From CAKSUT01 sp045542335 (lineage in GTDB: Bacteria; Bacillota; Clostridia; Oscillospirales; CAG-382), in NCBI GenBank assembly GCA_045542335.1, contig JAZQKV010000087.1, forward strand, positions 1 to 15,310: 15,310 nucleotides of DNA. The letters run 5' to 3'. The translations under genes and the position numbers were made by a program. This document shows positions 7,829 to 15,176 of this stretch, piece after piece. The notes under the pieces were generated by a model, which did not search any database, was not told where the DNA came from, and worked only from the letters and a program-made list of their open reading frames with translations. The first letter of the stretch is position 1. Each line of letters starts with the position of its first letter.

Positions 7829-9324
7829 TTCTTCTTTCCACCCTCATCCTTTTGCGTGTCCTTTTGGTTCTGCTGCATCTGAGGCAGATAAATGTCATCG
7901 TTTTCATACATGAACGCATGATATTCCTCCATGACATCTTTCACCGCCGCCGCAAACTGTTCAACCTTTCTCGGTTCAGAACCATCTGCAACAGAGAGAT
8001 AGGTAACAATAAGATAGGGATGCGGAGCATAAACAATAGCAAAATCGTTGAACTGTGCAGAGGTCCAGCCCGATTTATGAGCAACGGGATATTCCTTGAT
8101 TCCGCCGCCTGTGATTTCGCCGCCAATGGCGTTATAGGCGGAGTTTTCAAGATGTTCTCTGAACTGTGCGCCGTTTGGACCGTAAAGGGTGTAGGTGTAA
8201 ATTTCCGACCATATTTTAATTGTATCACGGGGACTTGAATAACCAAAGTGTGCGCCGGGCTGAATTTTTCCTGCGTACTGACAGCCGAGGGCCTTGATGA
8301 ATTTGTTATACTCTTTGTAATTGTAATTATCCACCATCATATGAAAAGCGCAGTTGTCGCTGATGGTGAGAGCTCTGTCAATGAGGTAATCAAGCTTATA
8401 CACCGAGCCGAAAGGCGTTTCCTTGATTTCGCCCGAGCCGACGGAGTGGTGCTTTTTCTTATATTCAAGCTCATCCTCAAAGGAAGCCTTGCCGCTGTCT
8501 ATGAGGTTATACATATACAGGCAGAACTGCGCCTTTGCGGTGCTCGCCTGGAACATCTGACTGTCGGCATTGTAATTGAGGTTTGCGCCTGTTTGCAGGT
8601 CAAGAACAAAATACCCGAAGCCATAGCGGGAGGTTGCAATCTTTTCAAAAGCCTCTCTTGTTTTGTCGCTCATAACAAATTCCTTGCCGTCGGAGCGCAG
8701 GGGGAAAACACTCTTATTGACGTAGCGGCTCTTTTTGCCTGTATCGAGAGGTTTTGCAACAAGAGAGCCGACAACGTCACGAAGTTCTCCATAGAGGTCA
8801 TCTGCATCCTTTTGAGAAATATCGCCGTTCACCTTTGACATAACAATTTGTGCCTGTTCATCGAGATGCTTGAGCGAGGATTCGGTGTAAAGGCTTCTGT
8901 CCATAGTTTTAATTCTTTCGTGAAGCTCAAAAATCGCCGACATTTCTGCTCTTTTTTCAAGGGCTTCAAGAGCTCTTTCAAGCTGTGCCGCCGCAGAATC
9001 AAGCTCCTCTTGCTCAGCGGAGGAATCCTTGCTCACAGAAAGAGTTGCATCAAAGACCTTTTGGAAATCCGCAAAGGATTTTGTTGTATATTTCTGACTG
9101 TCAAGTGCAAGGCTTTGTGCGACCATTGCGTCAATATAGGTTCTGTCCGCCCACACAATCGGCTCCTGTTCGTGTATATGGGAGATTTCGTTTGCCGCCA
9201 CGTTGTTTTTTACTGATTCTTCCCAATGATTGACGTCCCTTTCCGACGAGCACGCACTCACCGTTGCCGCTGCCGCAGTTGCAAGCACCGCCGCAACTAT
9301 CCTCATTTTAATGTTTACAGCCAT
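7825..9324 (-). CDS. Lipoprotein with FIVAR-like region and class A beta-lactamase-type serine hydrolase domain
   Basis: This 499-aa protein starts with a lipoprotein signal peptide ending in the lipobox VSAC (Cys25), so it should be tethered outside the membrane. Residues about 60-190 are helical, FIVAR-like and probably two units. The catalytic domain has SxxK as STAK (Ser261, Lys264), SDN (322-324) and KSG (417-419). The tail after about 480 is polar and lysine-rich. I chose the ATG at 9324 because it gives a clean lipoprotein signal; a TTG at 9369 in the same frame has no ribosome site. The site upstream of 9324 (AAAGG) is far from the ATG, so the start is uncertain. It is first in the minus-strand operon, downstream of a good promoter. 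It may bind or hydrolyse beta-lactams or trim peptidoglycan. Confidence 0.85.
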   Translation of the reverse strand: MAVNIKMRIVAAVLATAAAATVSACSSERDVNHWEESVKNNVAANEISHIHEQEPIVWADRTYIDAMVAQSLALDSQKYTTKSFADFQKVFDATLSVSKDSSAEQEELDSAAAQLERALEALEKRAEMSAIFELHERIKTMDRSLYTESSLKHLDEQAQIVMSKVNGDISQKDADDLYGELRDVVGSLVAKPLDTGKKSRYVNKSVFPLRSDGKEFVMSDKTREAFEKIATSRYGFGYFVLDLQTGANLNYNADSQMFQASTAKAQFCLYMYNLIDSGKASFEDELEYKKKHHSVGSGEIKETPFGSVYKLDYLIDRALTISDNCAFHMMVDNYNYKEYNKFIKALGCQYAGKIQPGAHFGYSSPRDTIKIWSEIYTYTLYGPNGAQFREHLENSAYNAIGGEITGGGIKEYPVAHKSGWTSAQFNDFAIVYAPHPYLIVTYLSVADGSEPRKVEQFAAAVKDVMEEYHAFMYENDDIYLPQMQQNQKDTQKDEGGKKK

Positions 9325-9381
9325 TTTGGTTTTATCCAGCCTTTCAAGTTTAATGCCGTTAAGATACAATTTAACTTATAT

Positions 9382-9410
9382 ATTTTACCACAAAGCACCA
9401 AATAAATCAA
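9382..9410 (-). promoter_or_regulatory. Promoter of the beta-lactamase-like/dockerin/SGNH operon
   Basis: On the minus strand, TTGATT (9405-9410) and TAAAAT (9382-9387) are separated by 17 bp. Transcription would start near 9375. No clear terminator is visible inside the four-gene run down to 4791, so this may be the only promoter. Confidence 0.7.
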
Positions 9411-9479
9411 TAGCTTTCGACAAAAATATACAGTTTCCTTTTGGTTTCTACATATTTATGAGTTGCATTTTTGAATTTT

Positions 9480-9880
9480 TTCGTTATCCCTTAAAACTTA
9501 TAATTGTTCTATTCTCTGCCGAGAACGGGGGTAGCCGTCTTTGTCTTGTTTTGTAGGGGCGACCCTATGTGGTCGACCGTTGCTTTGGATGCTTTTTCTA
9601 TTAAATCTTTTATTTTTCTTCTCCCTTATAACTTATAGTTGTTCAATTCTCTGCCGAGAACGGGGGTGTTCCTTTCTACTCGCATAGAAAGGAACCAAAG
9701 ATGCGCTTAAGAACTACGTTCTTAAGGATCTCCTTATTTGGTGCGAATTTTTGTGTAGTACCGTCTGCAAAGGGCGAAAGTCGCTTCGCTAATAAGCAAA
9801 GATACTATTTACCAATATGATTTTATAGGTTATCTTGTTATTCTTATGTTGTTCTGCATCCGCTCCGCTCCATATTCGCA
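9480..9880 (-). repeat. Inverted copies of the structured repeat
   Basis: Reading the minus strand gives the same elements as the plus-strand copies at 9978-10650. These are a palindrome (9706-9726), hairpin 1 (9668-9695, 11-bp arms GTTCCTTTCTA/TAGAAAGGAAC, loop CTCGCA), hairpin 2 (9650-9661) and the ATAAGTTATAAG tail (about 9621-9640). A second hairpin 2 with its tail lies at 9489-9526. The block near 9776-9790 matches the GCGTAGCGACTTTC block, and a degenerate GGAGCGGA block lies near 9855-9872. No gene is seen. Confidence 0.8.
9557..9578. repeat. REP-like palindrome nested in the repeat cluster
   Basis: GGGCGACC (9557-9564) pairs with GGTCGACC (9571-9578), with one mismatch, around the loop CTATGT. 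It differs from the surrounding repeat family and lies between two inverted copies. From memory, very similar GGGGCGACC palindromes recur in clostridial genomes, but I cannot search for them here. Confidence 0.55.
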
Positions 9881-9977
9881 CGCAGAGATAAAGATTGTAC
9901 AATGGATATGCCAAAAATAATTTTTTCGCTGTACCTTATAACTGATTGTTCGAGAAAGCATCAAGGCTATTGAGATG

Positions 9978-10276
9978 TAAGTTATAAGAAAATACGAAAA
10001 GATAAAATACAAAAAAGCACCCACTTTCCCTCTGCCTATGAAAACGGAGCGGAGCCGATTAAAGATGACCTTGAAGCCGTAAAATAACATTCAAATACAA
10101 CTAACAAAAGTTCTTTTGAAATCTGCGTAGCGACTTTCATACAAGCAGACGGTACTGCATAAAGCTCCGCACCCTAAAGGAGATTTTTAAGAACGTAGTT
10201 CTTAAACTTGTCTTTGGTTACTTTCTGCAAGAGCAGAAAGTAACACCCCCGTAAACCCGGTGAGGGTTTTTGAGCT
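9978..10276 (+). repeat. Structured repeat, plus-strand unit 1
   Basis: The GTTATAAG start at 9981 recurs at 10281, exactly 300 bp later. In order the unit contains an A-rich tail, GCACCCACT, the block TATGAAAACGGAGCGGAGC (about 10037-10055), TCTGCGTAGCGACTTTCAT (about 10122-10140) and a palindrome (10186-10206, arms TTTAAGAAC/GTTCTTAAA). Then come hairpin 1 (10217-10244, 12-bp arms GTTACTTTCTGC/GCAGAAAGTAAC, loop AAGA) and a variant hairpin 2 (10253-10269, arms AAACCC/GGGTTT). It is non-coding. Confidence 0.85.
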
Positions 10277-10604
10277 ATAAGTTATAAGAGAAAACAAAAA
10301 GATAAAATACAAAATAGCACCCACCTCCCCTCTGCCTATGAAAACGGAGCGGAGCCGATTAAAGATGACTCTGAAGCTGTAAAATAACTTACAAAAAGAA
10401 CTTGCAAAAGTCCTTTAGAAATCTGCGTAGCGACTTTCATATAAGCAGAAGATGCAGCGTAAAAATTCGCACCAAATAAGGAAATCCTTAAGAACGTAGT
10501 TCTTAAGCGTGTCTTTGGTTACTTTCATAGTTGCTTGCAACTTCCACGAGTAGAAAGTAACACCCTCGTTCTCGGTAGAGAATAGAGCTATTATAAGTTA
10601 TAAG
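10277..10604 (+). repeat. Structured repeat, plus-strand unit 2
   Basis: This unit is nearly identical to the preceding one through the GGAGCGGAGC and GCGTAGCGACTTTCAT blocks. The palindrome at 10487-10507 has arms CTTAAGAAC/GTTCTTAAG. Hairpin 1 (10518-10561) has arms GTTACTTTC/GAAAGTAAC and a larger loop containing a second hairpin (AGTTGC/GCAACT, 10529-10542). Hairpin 2 starts at 10568 (TTCTC/GAGAA). The next GTTATAAG is at 10597, giving a 316-bp step. A partial third tail runs to about 10650. Confidence 0.85.
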
Positions 10605-10650
10605 AGAGAAGAAAAAGATTAAATATAAAATAGCACCACTTCCCCTCCTC

Positions 10651-10859
10651 CTGTGAGAAAAAAGGTTATTGCATGATGGGGGTGCTTTATTACATAGAGA
10701 GGTTTTATGGAGTTAGCGCAAAGTGCTGAATTTGCATTTTTCCGCTTTTAAACGCTTATGCGATTGTTTGCGTCGGGCACTTCGACAACTGCCACGCAAA
10801 AAAGCCTTCCCACTACCGCTATTTTTTGTGCATATTAACAAAATATTTTACGCAATTCG
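10651..10859. other. Intergenic stretch with one strong hairpin
   Basis: No gene is seen. TTTGCGT (10767-10773) and GGCA (10776-10779) pair with TGCC (10790-10793) and ACGCAAA (10794-10800), with a 2-nt bulge. There is no T-run on the plus strand. On the minus strand the hairpin is preceded, not followed, by T's, so a simple terminator is unlikely. Confidence 0.5.
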
Positions 10860-10888
10860 TTGTTTTGTTCATAGTTTTGTGTTAAAAT
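10860..10888 (+). promoter_or_regulatory. Promoter of the mgtC-like gene
   Basis: TTGTTT (10860-10865) and TAAAAT (10883-10888) are separated by 17 bp. This predicts a start near 10895 and a leader of about 145 nt before the ATG at 11039. Confidence 0.6.
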
Positions 10889-10928
10889 ACATATCATCAT
10901 ATAAACGGTGCAGTTAATCGGCTTGTTT

Positions 10929-10972
10929 AAGAACGCTGTTCTTCCCTGTTGCGTAGAGGAATACACAAGGGA
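10929..10972 (+). promoter_or_regulatory. Structured leader of the mgtC-like gene
   Basis: Two adjacent hairpins lie in the predicted 5' leader. AAGAAC (10929-10934) pairs with GTTCTT (10938-10943) around GCT. TCCCT (10943-10947) pairs with AGGGA (10968-10972), enclosing GTA/TAC pairs around the loop GAGGAA. A further CCC after a T-run near 10990 could compete for the GGGA strand. Magnesium-sensing leaders are known for mgtC/mgtA genes in other bacteria, but this does not match the M-box riboswitch sequence, so a regulatory role is only a guess. Confidence 0.35.
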
Positions 10973-11038
10973 GGGACTTTTATTTTTTCCCGAACAAAGT
11001 CGGTTTATGTGCTGAATTTCAGAAAGGAGGAAACACGA

Positions 11039-11752
11039 ATGAATGAATTTGTTGCATACATTATGAAATGTATTCCCGACATCACTTTCGAGCTCACTCT
11101 TATTCCCCGTTTTGTCCTTGCGGCAGTCTGCGGTGCGCTTATCGGTATTGAGCGCAAAAACCGTGCCAAGGAGGCAGGCATCAGAACCCATCTCATCGTT
11201 GCAATTGCGGCGGCGGTTATGATGATTATTTCAAAGTATGGCTTTTTCGACCTGCTCAGAAGCACAGAGTTTGGTGACGCAGTAAAGCTTGACCCGTCAA
11301 GAGTTGCAAACGGCATTGTAAGCAGTATCGGTTTTCTTGGTGCCGGCATGATTTTCGTGCGCAAACAGGTTGTCAACGGTCTCACAACGGCGGCAGGTCT
11401 TTGGGCAACGGTTGGCATCGGCATGGCTTTCGGCGCAGGTATGTTTGTTCTCGGCTTTGCCGCAACGTTTGGCATTATTATCTGCCAGATTATCCTGCAC
11501 AAGAATTTCCGTGTTTTCCGCACTCCCATTACAGAGGAAATCATTATCACCGTGGAAAATAAAGAGGGCGTTATTGACAAGGTTCGTGAGCTTCTTGCAG
11601 TGCAGAAAATGGAAGTCATCGACCTTTCCGCAACAAAAGAAAGGGACGAAATCACGGTTTGCGCTTTTGTTCGTATGCCTAAAGGCTTTGTGGCTCTGGA
11701 TACCCTCAAGTTTATCCAGGAATGTGAATACATAAAATCAGTTAAATTCTGA
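11039..11752 (+). CDS. MgtC/SapB-family membrane protein
   Basis: This 237-aa protein has the MgtC signature. LIGIERKNRAKEAGIRTH (34-51) follows a first membrane segment. Next come SSIGFLGAGMIFVRK (95-109) and GLTTAAGLWATVGIGMAFGAG (114-134), with four to five membrane spans in total. Residues about 165-237 are a soluble, ACT-like cytoplasmic tail. MgtC proteins are linked to growth in low magnesium and to modulation of the F-type ATPase, mostly from work in Salmonella and mycobacteria; the role in this organism is unknown. The ATG at 11039 is preceded by AAAGGAGG about 9 nt upstream. Longer in-frame starts from 10949 lack a site and add a non-conserved extension. It has its own promoter, leader and terminator. 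Confidence 0.9.
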   Translation: MNEFVAYIMKCIPDITFELTLIPRFVLAAVCGALIGIERKNRAKEAGIRTHLIVAIAAAVMMIISKYGFFDLLRSTEFGDAVKLDPSRVANGIVSSIGFLGAGMIFVRKQVVNGLTTAAGLWATVGIGMAFGAGMFVLGFAATFGIIICQIILHKNFRVFRTPITEEIIITVENKEGVIDKVRELLAVQKMEVIDLSATKERDEITVCAFVRMPKGFVALDTLKFIQECEYIKSVKF

Positions 11753-11772
11753 TTTCAAAAGCAATGAAAATC

Positions 11773-11807
11773 AAGTGTCGGAGCAACGCTTCGGCACTTA
11801 TTTTTTT
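11773..11807 (+). terminator. Rho-independent terminator after the mgtC-like gene
   Basis: AAGTGTCGGAGC (11773-11784) pairs over 12 bp, two of them G-T, with GCTTCGGCACTT (11788-11799) around a 3-nt loop. Seven T's follow (11801-11807). Confidence 0.9.
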
Positions 11808-11901
11808 ATGTTTTCTTGCGTGAGCTTATTTGCAGAGCAGTTAAAAAATGTTCAATTTCCCAATTTAAACAAAAAAAGCGGATTTTCACGCATATTGTCC
11901 A

Positions 11902-11930
11902 TTGAAAAAACTCTGCGCAGGCTTTAAAAT
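11902..11930 (+). promoter_or_regulatory. Promoter of the glycoside hydrolase gene
   Basis: TTGAAA (11902-11907) and TAAAAT (11925-11930) are separated by 17 bp. An overlapping perfect TATAAT at 11930-11935 lacks a good -35. The leader is only about 25-30 nt. Confidence 0.75.
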
Positions 11931-11962
11931 ATAATAAGAAAGATTTTTAAAGAGGTGGCAAT

Positions 11963-14900
11963 ATGCTTGAAAAAATCTATGCGACCGCTAAAACCAAGGC
12001 TTATCCCGACAAAACCATTGCCTTTGTAATGGGCGAAAGAGATGGACTTGACGTTTTGCAGGCACGAAAAATTCAGGCTCTTTTTTCACAAAACGGATAC
12101 TATGTACACGAAATCTCCCCCGAAGAATTTGAACAAGCAAGCCTTATAAATTCCGAGGGCTTCACACGTACGGGCAGATTTGCGCTTATCCCTCACGCCG
12201 AATCCTTTCCTGTTGACAAAGCTCCGGCAGTTTCAAAATTCATAAGCGACGGTGGAAAGCTAATGGTCCTCGGAGGTCCTCTTTTCGGGGCATACGACGG
12301 TGCTGACAAGCTCCCTTCATATGAGGGACTTTTCCCTTTTTACAAGCTTTACACCGTTGAAAGCTGCAAAGATTTAAGGGTGTGCGAAAACGGATTTTCT
12401 AAGGCTGCACTTTCCCTCCCGGGCGATTTTGAAAGCACAGTTGTTTGCCCTGTTGCCCGTTCCGACGGCTATGGTTTTGACATGGACAGAAATGCACGCA
12501 TAATCCCTGTGGCAACAGCTCATGCAAGCCCAGATGAAACAAGTAAGTATAACCGTCTTGGCTCTTTCCGTGGCAACGCCGCCTATTTTGCCCTTGCAAA
12601 CACCGAGGGACATCTTGTGCGCACAAACGCAACAAAGGCAGGCTCTGTTTCCTGCACGAATCTTGGAAGTGCAGTTGCGGTGATTGGTTTGAAAACGCAA
12701 GAGCTTCTTTCAATCGGAGGAATGGACACGCTTCTTTGCGATATGCTCAAAGCCCTTGACAGAGGTGTTTTTCTCTTTGAGGGCGGTGCGGACAAATATG
12801 TCATCGACAAGGGCGAGGGAATCACTCTCGGCGCAAAAATTATGAGTACAGCTCTTTATCATGCCGATGCAACCGTATGCTTCACAATTCAAAAGGACAA
12901 AATCACACTCTTCACAAGAAACTGCGAGGTTTTTCTCGGTACTCAGAATTTCACAACCATAAAAGAACCACTTAACGCCTCCGAGTGCGCCAACATTTTT
13001 AAAGACTTTGGCACATACACCGTCAAAACAGACATTATTCTCCATGGCGGCGAATATATACAGCATGGTGTTGAAGCCTTTTGCGGCATATATGGTGCGG
13101 ACAAGGACAGCGACAACGGTGTTTATGAGGAATTTATAACAAGGGACAGGTACACCTCCGACACGCTTGTTGACAGCTGTGTGGGTGAAATAATTCTGAA
13201 CGACAAAACCGCCGTCGTTGACGAGAGCGAAATTGTGACGGTTGAGGACGGAAAGTTCATGCTTGGCGGCAAAGAGTGGATAATGTATGGCTTCAACTAT
13301 TGGCCGCTTTACCATGTAAGCCTTGAGCACAACGACTATTGGCTCGGCGAATTTGACAAGCGAAACTACGTTCAGAGCGAGGTTGACACAGACCTTGGTC
13401 AGCTTGTCAGAATGGGCATGAACTGCATAGCCGTGAGAATTGACGGAGGAAGTCCCGAAAGGTTTATTTCGCCTCTTCGTGACTTTTTCAAAAGGTGTGA
13501 AAAATATGGGTTAAAGGTTATGCTCGGAACCTGCAACATCACAACTCCGATGTATTTTCAGGAAAATGCCTTTAAGAATCTTCTTGAAAAGACAGGCGTT
13601 CACAAGAGTCCTGCCCTGTTTTCTTACGACATCGCCTGGGAGGTTGGTCGGCAGTTTTCCATGGGATACAGCTCACAATGGCGTGATGCATGGACACACT
13701 GGCTTTGCGAGCAATTCGGAAGCATAGACGCCGCAGAAAGTGCCATAGGAACGAGAATCACCCGGGACAGCGGCGGCTCAATAAGATGCCCCTCCGACGC
13801 TTCTTATCACAACGCCGAGGGGGCAAATGCAAAGCTCTATTCTGTTTTCACCCGTTTTCTTGAAAACTTTGCAGGTCGCTGTTACAACAAAGCCGTTGCG
13901 GCAATAAAGAAACACGACCCCGTTCATCTCATTGGAAGTCGTGCGGAATCCTTATCGGAGTTTTGTCCGAACATAGTTTTAAGTGGCGTGGGCAAGCATC
14001 TTGACTACATGGGGCTTGAGGGTTATTCCCAGACAATAGATAATGTTGGACTTGCGGCAGGAATTGCAATGGGCAAGGCGGCGGAGTTTCTGTCAAACGG
14101 CAAGCCGCTTACTCTCATTGAATACGGTCTTAACCTTGTTGGCATTTCCGGAAACGCAACCGGCACAAAGACAAATTTCGATGCCGCAAGGCTTCGTCCC
14201 TTTGACAACGCCTTTGACGAGCAGGACGAATACCAGGTGCTTTACCACAGAATTATGGAGATGTGCGGCTTTAAGGGCACGCTGCCGTGGTTTTACGCCG
14301 GCGGCTTCCGAAGCACCGAATACAGCGATTGCGGTCATGTAAATCCCGACGGAACTCTGCGCCCCTGCGCCATGACGTACATTAAGAGAAAGGCTGACCT
14401 TGAAAATGCTCTCCCCGACAAAGCCTCACGCAAAAAGGTTATTGTGGATCCTGACAAATACTCTAATTCATGGTCACGCATTGTATTCGGCAAAGGGCTT
14501 TACGCAAGACCACGGATAATGCGACTTGAAATTGAGGGCAAGCCTGTGCCAACCGACAGGGAACACGGCGAGGGTTTACTTGCCGGACTTGACTTTATAA
14601 AAAACGGTATTGATTTTGAATTTGCCACTGAGGGAACAGGAAAAACCTCGGCAGATGTTGAACTTAAGCCATGTGCAAACCTTGACATTGAGGTAAATGC
14701 TCAGTCGAGGTTGCCGATAAAGCATCTTGACAGCGAATTCAACAGCGTGATAGCCGAATACTTAGCAGATGGAAAGGTGTGCGTTGTGGACTTAAAAAAG
14801 CATCAGAGACTGACAGTTCCGCTTGGGACAACAATAAGATTCACCGTAAATCTCGGCAACGTTTCCGAGGCAAAATGGCTTGCGCCGATCCCCGACAAAA

Positions 14901-15112
14901 GCAATTACGGCTGTGTTTACATCGGCTCATTAAACAAACAAAGCAAATCGCTTCTTATGCCGCTTGAATCTGATGTGGCTAAATTCTGCGACGGCACAGC
15001 CCACGGTGAAATGCCCTTTGATTCTCCCGAAACCATAGTCGAACTCCGCGCCCTCTCCACAGGCAGAACCTCTTTCGGCGAAGTATTCCCCCTTACAATT
15101 GTATGTCAATGA
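11963..15112 (+). CDS. Large cytoplasmic clan GH-A glycoside hydrolase
   Basis: This 1049-aa protein has no signal peptide and is probably intracellular. Residues about 17-115 (TIAFVMGERDGLDVLQARKI, SDGGKLMVLGGPLFG) look like a Rossmann/GATase-like domain of the kind attached to some glycosidases. A beta-rich region follows to about 430. Residues about 435-800 form a (beta/alpha)8 barrel of the clan GH-A type, beginning GGKEWIMYGFNYWP. The probable acid/base is Glu560 (DIAWEVGRQF), in place of the usual Asn-Glu, and the probable nucleophile is Glu720 (LTLIEYGLNL), near the ends of strands 4 and 7. LPWFYAGGF (about 774-782) fits strand 8. The remainder to 1049 is a beta-sandwich-like tail. The substrate is not evident; intracellular hydrolysis of imported oligosaccharides is plausible. 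AGAGGTGG precedes the ATG by about 5 nt. Confidence 0.8.
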   Translation: MLEKIYATAKTKAYPDKTIAFVMGERDGLDVLQARKIQALFSQNGYYVHEISPEEFEQASLINSEGFTRTGRFALIPHAESFPVDKAPAVSKFISDGGKLMVLGGPLFGAYDGADKLPSYEGLFPFYKLYTVESCKDLRVCENGFSKAALSLPGDFESTVVCPVARSDGYGFDMDRNARIIPVATAHASPDETSKYNRLGSFRGNAAYFALANTEGHLVRTNATKAGSVSCTNLGSAVAVIGLKTQELLSIGGMDTLLCDMLKALDRGVFLFEGGADKYVIDKGEGITLGAKIMSTALYHADATVCFTIQKDKITLFTRNCEVFLGTQNFTTIKEPLNASECANIFKDFGTYTVKTDIILHGGEYIQHGVEAFCGIYGADKDSDNGVYEEFITRDRYTSDTLVDSCVGEIILNDKTAVVDESEIVTVEDGKFMLGGKEWIMYGFNYWPLYHVSLEHNDYWLGEFDKRNYVQSEVDTDLGQLVRMGMNCIAVRIDGGSPERFISPLRDFFKRCEKYGLKVMLGTCNITTPMYFQENAFKNLLEKTGVHKSPALFSYDIAWEVGRQFSMGYSSQWRDAWTHWLCEQFGSIDAAESAIGTRITRDSGGSIRCPSDASYHNAEGANAKLYSVFTRFLENFAGRCYNKAVAAIKKHDPVHLIGSRAESLSEFCPNIVLSGVGKHLDYMGLEGYSQTIDNVGLAAGIAMGKAAEFLSNGKPLTLIEYGLNLVGISGNATGTKTNFDAARLRPFDNAFDEQDEYQVLYHRIMEMCGFKGTLPWFYAGGFRSTEYSDCGHVNPDGTLRPCAMTYIKRKADLENALPDKASRKKVIVDPDKYSNSWSRIVFGKGLYARPRIMRLEIEGKPVPTDREHGEGLLAGLDFIKNGIDFEFATEGTGKTSADVELKPCANLDIEVNAQSRLPIKHLDSEFNSVIAEYLADGKVCVVDLKKHQRLTVPLGTTIRFTVNLGNVSEAKWLAPIPDKSNYGCVYIGSLNKQSKSLLMPLESDVAKFCDGTAHGEMPFDSPETIVELRALSTGRTSFGEVFPLTIVCQ

Positions 15113-15138
15113 GATGTCGGGACGCTTCCCGATCCCTG

Positions 15139-15176
15139 CCAAAGGAGGTGCTTTTTGAAAAACGCACCCCCTTTGG
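15139..15176 (+). other. Strong hairpin containing a Shine-Dalgarno sequence
   Basis: CCAAAGG (15139-15145) pairs with CCTTTGG (15170-15176) and GGTGC (15147-15151) with GCACC (15164-15168), separated by one A/C mismatch. The T-run 15152-15156 can pair with the A-run 15158-15162, so the hairpin is almost fully paired. No T-run follows, so it is not a classical terminator, although it lies 26 bp after the glycoside hydrolase stop. A shorter hairpin (CGGGA/TCCCG) precedes it near 15119-15132. Confidence 0.7.

Noticed and set aside
9830..10090. 86-codon minus-strand frame in the repeat region
   Set aside because: It lies across the junction of inverted and direct repeat copies and has no protein-like features.
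9480..10650. CRISPR array
   Set aside because: Repeats are about 300 bp apart, contain several different hairpins and occur in both orientations; there are no short regular repeats with unique spacers and no cas genes.
9480..10650. Insertion sequence with transposase
   Set aside because: No open frame in the region resembles a transposase; a MITE remains possible but no clear terminal inverted repeats or target duplications could be defined.
10767..10800. Terminator at the hairpin before the mgtC promoter
   Set aside because: No T-run follows the hairpin on either strand in the right position.
10889..11038. M-box (ykoK) magnesium riboswitch before the mgtC-like gene
   Set aside because: The leader is too short and lacks the conserved M-box sequence blocks; only simple hairpins are visible.
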